From an uncultured Clostridia bacterium (GTDB lineage Bacteria > Bacillota > Clostridia > Christensenellales > Borkfalkiaceae): a stretch of DNA of 47,881 bases. Shown here in pieces: positions 40,865-47,881 of the stretch. The first letter of the stretch is position 1. Each line of letters opens with the position of its first letter. Where the stretch lies: positions 1 through 47,881 of the forward strand of contig CANQJF010000013.1 in assembly GCA_947624225.1 (NCBI GenBank). Reading direction: 5' to 3'. The notes under the pieces are model-generated. The model saw nothing but the letters and a program-made list of their open reading frames with translations. It was not told the DNA's origin and did no database searches. A program made the translations under genes and the position numbers.

Positions 40865-41881
40865 TTAAAACAGCGAGTTCTCGGAGAAACGCTTCGAGAC
40901 CGTGTTGGCGATGATGAGGAGAATGAGGTTGATGACCGAGTTGAACAGGCCGACTGCCGTGGCATAGCCCGCACGGCCGTTCTGAATACCCTGTTTATAC
41001 ACATAGGTCGCGATGATCTCACTCACACCGATGTTGCCGTCTGTCTGCATCAGGAGCACTTTCTCATAGCCGACGCCCATGAGGCCGCCGATGGACATGA
41101 TGAGCATGACCGAGATGATGGGCATGATGGCGGGCAAGTCGACGTGCAGGATGCGCTGGAAGCGGGAGGCCCCGTCGATCATGGCTGCCTCGTGCTGGGA
41201 CTGTTCCACGCCCGAGAGCGCCGCGATGTAGATGATGGAGCTCCAACCGAAGTCTTGCCAGTTGCTCGAAAGGATGTACATGGGCCGGAAAGCTCCCTCT
41301 TCAAGGAAGAAAGAGAACCGCTCCCCTCCCGTGCTTTCGATGATGTTGTTCACGAGACCGTATCTTCCGAAGAAGAGGTAGAGCATACCGACGAGCACGA
41401 CGAGCGAGATGAAGTGAGGCCCGTTGAACACCGTCTGCAAGAACTTGGTGATCTTCTTGTTGCGCGTCGTGTGGAGCATCACCGCCACGATGATGGGCAG
41501 CGGGAACCCGATGATAAAGCCGAGAATGCACAGCAGGAACGTGTTCCCCATCAGCTCCCAGAATACATAGTTTCCGAAGAACTCCGTGAAGTTGTCGAAG
41601 CCGATCCAATAGCCCGTCCAGATGGAGTCGCCGGGAACGAAATCCTGAAACGCAATGAGCAGGCCGTACATCGGGATGTAAGCAAAGATAAACGTCACGA
41701 TGACAGCGGGAATGAGGAACAGCAGATAGCTCCAATTGCGCTTGAAGTTGTGCACAAAGTTGCTGTCCTGAAACGAATGGCGGGGCGCCCCGCTCACTGC
41801 TTCGGGGACGGCAACGTCGGCGCTTTGGGGGATGCCCTCGCTCACGCCTTCCGCTTGTGTCTCTACAAGTTTCGTTTGCAT
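40865..41881 (-). CDS. Carbohydrate ABC permease, LplB type
   Basis: A 338-aa permease with six membrane segments. The start is ATG 41881 (MQTKLVETQAEG) with AAGGAGGG upstream; the ORF upstream of it lies in the promoter region and is not coding. The EAA loop is EQSQHEAAMIDGASRFQRIL, followed by LPAIMPIISVMLIMSIG. The N-terminal 45 residues are a charged cytoplasmic tail. It is the first gene of the sugar operon transcribed from 41931-41958. Confidence 0.88.
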   Translation of the reverse strand: MQTKLVETQAEGVSEGIPQSADVAVPEAVSGAPRHSFQDSNFVHNFKRNWSYLLFLIPAVIVTFIFAYIPMYGLLIAFQDFVPGDSIWTGYWIGFDNFTEFFGNYVFWELMGNTFLLCILGFIIGFPLPIIVAVMLHTTRNKKITKFLQTVFNGPHFISLVVLVGMLYLFFGRYGLVNNIIESTGGERFSFFLEEGAFRPMYILSSNWQDFGWSSIIYIAALSGVEQSQHEAAMIDGASRFQRILHVDLPAIMPIISVMLIMSIGGLMGVGYEKVLLMQTDGNIGVSEIIATYVYKQGIQNGRAGYATAVGLFNSVINLILLIIANTVSKRFSENSLF

Positions 41882-41930
41882 TTTTTCCCTCCTTGTTTTT
41901 TCCAAAATCGCTTGGTTTTGGGTGGTTCCT

Positions 41931-41958
41931 ATTATAATTTGCCCCTTTTTTCCGTCAA
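41931..41958 (-). promoter_or_regulatory. Promoter of the fructan utilisation operon
   Basis: On the minus strand TTGACG (41953-41958), a 16-base spacer and TATAAT (41931-41936). It is about 50 bases before the LplB-type start and immediately downstream (on that strand) of the putative LacI operators. Confidence 0.7.
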
Positions 41959-41984
41959 GAGCCGCCAAACAAATTACGGGAAAT

Positions 41985-42024
41985 TTGTGTATTTGCACAA
42001 TTTCCTCATTTGCATTTGTGCAAA
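41985..42024. promoter_or_regulatory. Two inverted repeats, candidate LacI-family operators
   Basis: TTGTG/CACAA separated by 6 bases (41985-42000), and TTTGCA/TGCAAA separated by 4 bases (42009-42024). Both are dyads in the divergent promoter region between the sugar operon and the LacI-family gene. They lack the central CG of many LacI operators, so the assignment is tentative. Confidence 0.4.
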
Positions 42025-42038
42025 AACGCAAAAAAATA

Positions 42039-42066
42039 TTGACATTTTCTCAACCTGTGGTATAAT
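42039..42066 (+). promoter_or_regulatory. Promoter of the LacI-family regulator gene
   Basis: TTGACA (42039-42044), a 16-base spacer and TATAAT (42061-42066), about 33 bases before the expected start region of the regulator gene at 42106. Confidence 0.75.
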
Positions 42067-42105
42067 CAAAACAAAAAAACCCGACAAGGAACGATTCGAA
42101 CGAAC

Positions 42106-43128
42106 ATGAAAAGAGAGAGAATCACAATTCAGGACATTGCAGACTCACTCGGTCTCTCCCGCAACACCGTTTCCAAGGCCTTGAACGGCCAATATGTTCC
42201 CCCGCACACGCGGGAGATGGTTTTATCCGCCGCAATCGAGCTCGGCTACAAGAGCTACCAAGCCGTTGCGGACAGCGAGACATCCTCCTCCCACCGGAGG
42301 ATCGTGCTCATCACCTCCAAATTGCTCATGACGATGAGCTTTTTTGTGCACGTCGTGCGCGGGATCGAGGCCGCCCTCTCGGAGGATAGCAACATCGAGC
42401 TGTTGCAATTCACCGCCACAAAGACGGCCTTTTTCAACCGCCTCGTGGACTTTCTCGACGAAAACAAGGTGGACGGCATCATCTGCATGGAGCTCTTCCG
42501 CGCGGACTATGTCCCCAAGCTCATCGAGCTGGGCTATCCCATCGCGTTCTTCGATTTTCCCATCTATGTCTCTCAGACGGGGAACTTCGATATCGTCCTA
42601 CCCGAGAGCTTTTCCCCCGTCAAGAATTTTTGCCTGTCGCTCATCGGCAACCGCGACTGCAAAAGCTTCGGGTTTGTGGGAGACTACACGCACTGCACCT
42701 CCTTTTACGAGCGCTTTTTGGCAATGCGGGAGGCCATGTTCCTCGCGGGGCTGCCCTACGATCCCTCCCGCTCGGTCATCGAGAAAGATTCTTTCCCCTA
42801 CGGCAACGCCAACGAGCTCGCGAAATTGTTCGAGGCCATGCCCTCCCTGCCCGACTGCTTTGTGGCGGCAAACGACACGCTGGCCATCGATACCATCGAG
42901 GCGCTCAAACTGCTGCATAAAAAGGTCCCCCGCGACGTCCTCGTGATCGGCTTTGACAACCTCGCGGAGGCCAAGGCCTACGACCCGCAAATCACGACGT
43001 TCAACGTGGACAAGACGGGCCTCGGGCGCAAGCTACTCTCGGTGCTGTTGGAGCGCATCGGCCATTCCCGCCAAAAGACGCAAATCATCTACCTGCAATC
43101 CAAGCCGATCATCCGCCAGACAACGTAA
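42106..43128 (+). CDS. LacI-family transcriptional regulator of the sugar operon
   Basis: A 340-aa LacI/GalR-type protein. The helix-turn-helix is at residues 5-27 (ITIQDIADSLGLSRNTVSKA) with the hinge helix after it, and a periplasmic-binding-type effector domain from about residue 65 includes FVAANDTLAIDTIEAL and VIGFDNLAEAKAYDPQITTF. It is divergent from the transporter operon and separated by two back-to-back promoters with dyads between, so it most likely controls that operon in response to its sugar. Start ATG 42106 has AAGGA only about 15 bases upstream, a poor spacing, so expression may be low. Confidence 0.88.
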   Translation: MKRERITIQDIADSLGLSRNTVSKALNGQYVPPHTREMVLSAAIELGYKSYQAVADSETSSSHRRIVLITSKLLMTMSFFVHVVRGIEAALSEDSNIELLQFTATKTAFFNRLVDFLDENKVDGIICMELFRADYVPKLIELGYPIAFFDFPIYVSQTGNFDIVLPESFSPVKNFCLSLIGNRDCKSFGFVGDYTHCTSFYERFLAMREAMFLAGLPYDPSRSVIEKDSFPYGNANELAKLFEAMPSLPDCFVAANDTLAIDTIEALKLLHKKVPRDVLVIGFDNLAEAKAYDPQITTFNVDKTGLGRKLLSVLLERIGHSRQKTQIIYLQSKPIIRQTT

Positions 43129-43171
43129 CGCGGCACATGTTCTTGTCGCCCCTGTAAGGGGAGTAGCCGAC

Positions 43172-43295
43172 TGTCATTTCGAGCCGACGGGGTTTGGCTT
43201 TCATCGAACAGCTCATCTGCGAGAAATCTTACTACGACCAAGCATAGGCAGAACGAATCATAAGGTAGAGATTTCTCGACTTCGCTCGAAATGAC
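43172..43295. repeat. Dispersed element with TGTCATTTCGAG ends, copy 1
   Basis: 124 bases starting TGTCATTTCGAG and ending with the inverted CTCGAAATGACA. The interior contains a long stretch (CATCTGCGAGAAATCTTACTACG onward, about 65 bases) shared with copy 2. The short inverted ends and lack of coding sequence resemble a MITE-like or ERIC-like element. Confidence 0.75.
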
Positions 43296-43347
43296 ATTAG
43301 AACCTCCTGCCCCCGCCCACTGTCATTTCGTCCCCCCGAGGCCTGTT

Positions 43348-43521
43348 TGTCATTTCGAGCCGAACAAGTCTGACTTTCAACGAACTGCTCATCTGCGAGA
43401 AATCTTACTACGACCAAGCATAGGCAGAACGAATCATAAGGTAGAGATTTCTCCACGCGGGGCTTTGCCCCTTGGTACTTCGCCTTCGGCTCGTACGTCG
43501 CTTCGCGCCTTCGAAATGACA
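43348..43521. repeat. Dispersed element with TGTCATTTCGAG ends, copy 2
   Basis: 174 bases with the same ends and left two-thirds as copy 1, but with about 50 extra bases (CACGCGGGGCTTTGCCCC...) before the right end. Both copies are followed by the same 55-base spacer, which contains a third TGTCATTTCG word. The gap 43129-43706 contains no gene. Confidence 0.75.
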
Positions 43522-43560
43522 TTAGAACCTCCTGCCCCCGCCCACTGTCATTTCGTCCCC

Positions 43561-43638
43561 CCGAGGCTTCTATAATGGTCTAAGGGCGTCACGAGGAGCG
43601 CAAGCGACGAAGTAGGGCGAAGCCCGAGTGTATCCCCT
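43561..43638. repeat. Dispersed repeat, inverted partner of 29476-29562
   Basis: CCGAGGCTTCTAT...GAGTGTATCCCCT is the reverse complement, with changes, of the repeat at 29476-29562. Inversion of the intervening 14 kb by recombination between the two is conceivable. Confidence 0.7.
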
Positions 43639-43706
43639 CAAACGAAGTCCGTCCCCTCTCTCGGAGGGGGCGTGTTGTATTTCCCAAAGAAATCCCTCGA
43701 AAAGCA

Positions 43707-43735
43707 TTGAAATGATCGTGAAAGTATGTTATAAT
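43707..43735 (+). promoter_or_regulatory. Promoter of the channel gene
   Basis: TTGAAA (43707-43712), a 17-base spacer and TATAAT (43730-43735), 41 bases before the ATG at 43777. Confidence 0.7.
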
Positions 43736-43776
43736 GAAAAAGTCGTCACGTCACCGTGAGACCCGAGAGGTTTTTT

Positions 43777-45882
43777 ATGAGAAAATTCAAGGAATGGTTC
43801 AGCATCCAACTTGCCAAACATCCCGCAAGAGTCGTTTTGCTCGCAATTCTGCTCTTCAATATCGCATTCTTGTTTATCGCGGCACTCGTGATCAGCAACC
43901 TCGCCCTCAGCGGAACGGAGCACATGGGCTTCTTTGAGGCGGCGTTCTACACCGTAACCATGATCCTCGACGCGGGTTGCATCTCCTTTGTCGTGCAGGA
44001 CATCGGCCAATCGGGCGTCGCGCTCGCCGTCATCTGCCTCGTCATCATCCTCATCGGCATGGTCTCTTTCACGGGCGCCGTCATCGGTTATGTCACGAAC
44101 TACATCTCCGGCTTCATCGAAAGTTCCAATGCCGATGCGCGCAAACTGCACATCTCCGACCACCTCGTCATCCTCAATTGGAACACGCGTGCCTCCGAGA
44201 TCATCAACGACCTCCTCTATTGCCGCAAACGGCAGAAAGTGGTCGTGCTCGCGGGCAGCGGAAAAAAGGAGATCTCCAAGGAGATCGCCGAGCGCGTTTC
44301 GGATACCATCCGCAGGGAAAATCGCGCGCTCCGAGAGCAGTATCGCGGACATGGTATAGGCGCACGACTTCGCTACTTCCGTGAACGCCTCAAAAATAAC
44401 TTGATCGTCATCGTCCGCGAGGGGGATATTTACTCTGCAAAACAGCTCTATGATATCTCGCTCGAACGGGCGCGTTCAGTCATCATTCTCGGCAACGACG
44501 TCAATAACACGTTCTGCCGTTACGGCTACAAGGAGAAGCTCGAAGAGAACGCAAAGGGCAACGCGCTCACCGTCAAGACGCTCATGCAGGTCTCGGACAT
44601 CACCGATGCGGAATTCTCCGCGGACAACCAAAAGATCATCGTCGAGATCTCCGACGATTGGACATGGGAGCTCGTCGACCGCATCATTAAATATAAGGAA
44701 GTCGCCGGGAAGTGCAACATCGTCCCCGTGCGGGTCAACCAGATCCTCGGGCAGATCCTCTCGCAATTCCCCCTCATGCCCGAACTCAACCTCGCATACA
44801 GGGAGCTGTTCTCCAACAAGGGCTCCACGTTCTTCCTCGAAGAGAAGAAAGTGGCGGACGACAATGCCTACATCACCGAATATCTGAAAACGCACAAGTT
44901 CGCAACGCCCCTCACCTCGATGCAGGCGGAGGGAAAGGATTACTTCTTCTATGCGGCGGACAGCCAGCGGGACATCACCCGCGAGAGCGAGATCCCGGAC
45001 AGCGGATTCACCGTAAAACTCAACCGCAACTATTGGATCGAGCGGAAAAACGTGATCATTCTCGGCCACAACAGCAAGTGCAGGGACATCATGGAGGGAT
45101 TTTGCAAATTCCGCGACGAATGGGGCTATAAGGACGGTAGCGGCGAGATCTTGCGGATCATCATCATCGACGACAAGGACAGCTTGGAGCGGATGAACTA
45201 TTATCGGGATTACCCGTTCGTCATTCGGACGGTCGCGGCAAGCATTTACGACCAAGAGCTGATCTGCTCCACCATCGAACAGTTTGTGGACTCCAACGAG
45301 GAAGATACGAGCGTGCTCATCCTCTCCGACGACTCCGCCGCCAACGACAACATCGACGCGAACGCCCTCGCCAACCTCGTCTATGTGCAGGATATCATCG
45401 CCTCCAAAAAGCGCGAACATCCCGACTTCGACTTGGGCCGCATCGATGTCATCGTGGAGATCATCGATCCCAAGCATCACGACATCGTGAGCAGTTACAG
45501 CGTCAACAATGTCGTCATCAGCAACCGCTACATCAGCAAGATGATCACGCAAATCAGCGAAAAGGAGGCCATCTTCGACTTCTACACCGACATCTTGACC
45601 TACGACTCGGGGGAGACGGATGTCTACCAGAGCAAAGAAGTGTATGCCAAGAAAGTCTCCACATTCTTCGAGGAGATCCCCGCCGAATGCACGGAGGCCG
45701 AGCTCGTCCGCGCCATTTGGAACGCCTCCGTCAGCGACGACATTCCCAAGGAAAAGCAAAATCCGACGATTGCGCTCGGATATGTGAAGAAGAACGGCTC
45801 GATCAAGCTCTTCTCGGGGGATAAGTCCGCCCCCGTCAAACTCGAAAGCGGCGACAAGATCATCGTGTTCACCAACCATTGA
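43777..45882 (+). CDS. CASTOR/POLLUX-related ion channel protein
   Basis: A 701-aa protein resembling the bacterial relatives of plant CASTOR/POLLUX channels. There are two or three membrane segments at about 17-40 and 75-105 with a pore-loop-like FFEAAFYTVTMILDAGCIS between them. RCK/TrkA-N-like cytoplasmic domains follow: LVILNWNTRASEIINDLLYC at about residue 130, VIILGNDVNN near 236, then a second Rossmann-like unit with NVIILGHNSKCRDIMEGF near 430 and SVLILSDDS near 515. Such channels conduct cations and are gated by ligands on the RCK domains. The ion and the ligand are unknown. ATG 43777 has AGAGG 6 bases upstream; a GTG 21 bases earlier is an alternative. It is transcribed alone and converges on the TIR-BspA gene. 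Confidence 0.75.
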   Translation: MRKFKEWFSIQLAKHPARVVLLAILLFNIAFLFIAALVISNLALSGTEHMGFFEAAFYTVTMILDAGCISFVVQDIGQSGVALAVICLVIILIGMVSFTGAVIGYVTNYISGFIESSNADARKLHISDHLVILNWNTRASEIINDLLYCRKRQKVVVLAGSGKKEISKEIAERVSDTIRRENRALREQYRGHGIGARLRYFRERLKNNLIVIVREGDIYSAKQLYDISLERARSVIILGNDVNNTFCRYGYKEKLEENAKGNALTVKTLMQVSDITDAEFSADNQKIIVEISDDWTWELVDRIIKYKEVAGKCNIVPVRVNQILGQILSQFPLMPELNLAYRELFSNKGSTFFLEEKKVADDNAYITEYLKTHKFATPLTSMQAEGKDYFFYAADSQRDITRESEIPDSGFTVKLNRNYWIERKNVIILGHNSKCRDIMEGFCKFRDEWGYKDGSGEILRIIIIDDKDSLERMNYYRDYPFVIRTVAASIYDQELICSTIEQFVDSNEEDTSVLILSDDSAANDNIDANALANLVYVQDIIASKKREHPDFDLGRIDVIVEIIDPKHHDIVSSYSVNNVVISNRYISKMITQISEKEAIFDFYTDILTYDSGETDVYQSKEVYAKKVSTFFEEIPAECTEAELVRAIWNASVSDDIPKEKQNPTIALGYVKKNGSIKLFSGDKSAPVKLESGDKIIVFTNH

Positions 45883-45914
45883 GGCGTGAAGCGGAAAAAA
45901 CTATCGGATAGCAT

Positions 45915-45948
45915 AAAGCGGCGGGCCGAACATTCGGCCCGCCGCTTT
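45915..45948. terminator. Terminator between convergent genes
   Basis: A perfect 16-bp stem (arms 45915-45930 and 45933-45948, AAAGCGGCGGGCCGAA) with a 2-base loop. It lies 33 bases after the channel gene stop and 54 bases beyond the end of the minus-strand TIR gene. T-runs are short on both sides, but the stem is very strong. Confidence 0.7.
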
Positions 45949-46001
45949 CTCAATATCCCGTTGATTGGCTTGCGGTTTTAATCTCGTCGATCCTATGTAG
46001 G

Positions 46002-47881
46002 TCACCTGTCTTGGGTGCATTCGACGACGGCTCCCGTTTTCAAGTTCTTGGCGATCTGCTCCCACTGCACACGCGTTCCCTGATAGATGATGCGTTCGAG
46101 CGCGCTACAACCTCTGAACGCGTGATTGCCGATTGCAGTCACGCTTGCCGGGATGGTGATACATTTGAGCCGGCTGCAACCCTCAAACGCGCTCTCCATG
46201 ATGGCTCCCCCGCCCGTCAGGATCACCTTCTCCAAAGCGTAACGCGGCACGGACCAAATGCGCCCCGTGGGCATCTTGACCGCACGGATCTTGCCGCAAC
46301 CTTTGAATGCGTCCACGCCGATTGCGGTCACGCTTTCGGGAATGCTTAAACTCATGAGCCCGTTGCAGCCCTCGAATGCACTCTCTCCGATCAACGTCAC
46401 GCCATCGGGGATGGCAATACCCATCAACGCGTTGCAGCCCTTAAACGCATTCTTGCCGATCTCGGTCACACCCGCCGGGATGACGATGCTCGTGAGCTCG
46501 CTATGCCGCTCAAACGCGCTCTCTCCGATCTTGGTCACGCTGCCGTCGTCGGGGATCGTGCAGTTCTTGGGAGCGGCGACCAGAATGTGCGTCGTCGTTT
46601 CGATCAGACAGTTGTTGGTGCTGTGATATGTCACATTCCTCGGATCCACATAGATGACTTCCAGCCCGCTACAACCCTTGAAGGCGCGCCGCCCCATCAA
46701 GCCGACCCCGCGCCCGATCTTCAAGATGGTGAGGCCCAGGCAATCTTCGAACGCCCCCATCCCGATCTTGGTAACGCTGTCGGGAAGGATGGCGCTGCGG
46801 AGTTCGCAACATCCCTTGAAGGCATCGTCGCCGATGGTGCTCACCTTTTTCTTGAACCGTATTCTCGCAAGCCCGCGGCGGCGGAAGAAGGCGCCGTCTT
46901 TGATGTCGATCACGTTGCCGGGGATGACGATCTCCGCCTCCGTCCCGTGGAATTCTCTCAATTCCTTATTAAACCAAACGGTGAAGCTGGTCGACGGCGT
47001 TGCGCGGATCGAAGCCAATTTCTTCTCCTCTTCCTTTACCTCCGACGGAAGTTTCCGGCTGCGCTTCGCCTCTTTTCGCCGCGTCGACCATAGATGCGTT
47101 CCGCCCGTTTTTTGCGCCTTTGTCTCCGACATGGTAGTGCCCTCGAACGTCAAGTCGCTCTCGTCCCCCTTGGGATCGGCATAGATGACGGGGTGAAGGA
47201 ATCGGTTGGCGCAATCGGCCACTTCCTCCGGCGACTTGCAATATTCCACGTCCCCGAAGAAGCGCTTCAAGAATTTTGCAATGGTGTGCGGTGTCTCCGT
47301 TTCGCGGTCGCTCGGGGGACGGTATTCGATGCGGACCTTCTCCTTGGGGGAAAACTGTTTGAAGTAGTCGAGCTCCCCCTCGCCTCCATCCACCGTTTCG
47401 TCCTCGCGGCGAATGGCGTCGCACTCCATGCTGCGCGAGTTGGGCGTGGAGACAAACACGATGCCGCTGCTGTGATCCATCGCAATTTTGAGGCGGGTCC
47501 AATAGTTGCTGCCGCCCGCGCCGCGCCCGTGCGGGAGATCGCGATAGGCGACGAAACAAGTAAGTTGCTGCTTTTCAAGTTCGCGCAAGAGCGCATCCAC
47601 TTCCGCGCGGTCGGAACTTTTATACGCAATGAAGAGGTGATAGCGCGCCAGGGGATCGAAAAAGCTCCCCTGCTGAATGGCCGTCATGTATTTGGTGTGC
47701 TGCCCGCGATTAAAGACATTCTGAGTGAGAGCGCGGTCGTTGAGGGAGAGCAACGCACCCTTCATGCGCGGCTCCAAGGGCTCCACGAGGTAATCGAGCA
47801 TGGCGCAAACCACCTCGGCGCCGCACGCGACAACGTCTATCCTGCCCAAAAAATATTCGATGGCCTCCGAATTGTTCTCGG
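46002..47881 (-). CDS. TIR domain protein with BspA-type leucine-rich repeats (5' end cut by the window)
   Basis: At least 626 residues; the reading frame continues through the right edge (ENNSEAIEYFLGRID precedes the TTG at 47849), so the true start is outside. About 60-170 residues into the visible part is a TIR-like domain: YHLFIAYKSSDRAEVDALLR, LTCFVAYRDLPHGRG, then GIVFVSTPNSRSMECDAIRRE. A basic linker follows, then about ten LRR_5 (BspA) repeats of the form 'IP.GVT.IG..AF.GC..L' to the C-terminus, with a degenerate last unit. TIR domains act as NAD-cleaving or scaffold modules; BspA repeats bind proteins or surfaces. No signal peptide is visible in the part seen. The gene converges with the channel gene. 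Confidence 0.8.
   Translation of the reverse strand, partial: ENNSEAIEYFLGRIDVVACGAEVVCAMLDYLVEPLEPRMKGALLSLNDRALTQNVFNRGQHTKYMTAIQQGSFFDPLARYHLFIAYKSSDRAEVDALLRELEKQQLTCFVAYRDLPHGRGAGGSNYWTRLKIAMDHSSGIVFVSTPNSRSMECDAIRREDETVDGGEGELDYFKQFSPKEKVRIEYRPPSDRETETPHTIAKFLKRFFGDVEYCKSPEEVADCANRFLHPVIYADPKGDESDLTFEGTTMSETKAQKTGGTHLWSTRRKEAKRSRKLPSEVKEEEKKLASIRATPSTSFTVWFNKELREFHGTEAEIVIPGNVIDIKDGAFFRRRGLARIRFKKKVSTIGDDAFKGCCELRSAILPDSVTKIGMGAFEDCLGLTILKIGRGVGLMGRRAFKGCSGLEVIYVDPRNVTYHSTNNCLIETTTHILVAAPKNCTIPDDGSVTKIGESAFERHSELTSIVIPAGVTEIGKNAFKGCNALMGIAIPDGVTLIGESAFEGCNGLMSLSIPESVTAIGVDAFKGCGKIRAVKMPTGRIWSVPRYALEKVILTGGGAIMESAFEGCSRLKCITIPASVTAIGNHAFRGCSALERIIYQGTRVQWEQIAKNLKTGAVVECTQDR

Noticed and set aside
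44476-45879. A 467-codon minus-strand frame
   Set aside because: It is antisense to the channel gene, with no start signal or domain.
46030-46860. Periodic similar sequences considered as a CRISPR or tandem DNA repeat array
   Set aside because: The period matches the codons of BspA leucine-rich repeats in one open frame, and the units diverge at DNA level.

Overview
The window looks like a chromosomal piece of an uncultured Bacillota, most likely a gut-type Clostridia. The evidence is strong GGAGG ribosome-binding sites, TasA-like proteins with SipW-type signal peptides, LplB/LplC-type sugar permeases, InlB-type B-repeats, BspA-type leucine-rich repeats and AbrB/LacI regulators. No rRNA, tRNA or CRISPR array was seen. 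Most of the window is moderately GC-rich. Positions 1 to about 4.8 kb are visibly more AT-rich and look like a decayed accessory/defence segment.

Region 1 (1-5.6 kb): a 5' hsdR fragment is joined out of frame to an hsdM that lacks its N-terminal domain. It is followed by a KilA-N protein, a DUF2971 protein and a truncated helix-turn-helix gene. An unrecognised 260-aa gene on the minus strand is preceded by its own sigma-A-type promoter, a folded leader RNA of about 200 nt and an intrinsic terminator. A LURP-one-like gene and a partial second copy of its 3' part follow.

Region 2 (5.6-27.0 kb, minus strand): about 16 closely spaced or overlapping genes form a cell-surface locus. In transcription order they are two small membrane proteins, a SipW-like signal peptidase, two TasA/camelysin-like proteins, a TasA-like small protein, two paralogous exported proteins, a second SipW-like peptidase, a membrane-anchored McrB/MoxR-like AAA+ ATPase, a DUF2357-like partner with a zinc ribbon, an ABC exporter (ATPase plus permease), a beta-helix exported protein, a lipoprotein with a B-repeat, another A-W signal protein, and an 1101-aa B-repeat protein. 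Six exported proteins share an 'A(x)W' signal-peptide end. I infer a dedicated surface-fibre or matrix assembly system. The combination with the AAA+/DUF2357 pair is the best candidate here for an undescribed system.

Region 3 (27.0-29.8 kb): a regulatory intergenic region carries two near-perfect promoters, AAAAGTATACTTTT-type palindromes and a candidate small RNA. It faces an AbrB-type regulator in an operon with an ABC-2 transporter. The palindromes lie upstream of the surface locus and of abrB, so AbrB may control both.

Region 4 (29.8-43.1 kb): a fructan/sucrose-type utilisation locus on the minus strand has LplB- and LplC-like permeases, a solute-binding lipoprotein, a multi-module surface lipoprotein, a PfkB fructokinase, an exported GH32 lipoprotein and a cytoplasmic GH32 enzyme. 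A divergent LacI regulator and putative operators sit upstream. No ATPase is encoded, as is usual for this transporter class. A separate promoter drives an acetyltransferase and an alpha/beta hydrolase.

Region 5 (43.1-47.9 kb): an array of dispersed repeats is followed by a CASTOR/POLLUX-like channel protein. It converges on a TIR-BspA leucine-rich-repeat protein that runs off the right edge. Across the window, the 9-mer CGGACATGG occurs nine times, eight on the plus strand irrespective of gene direction or reading frame.
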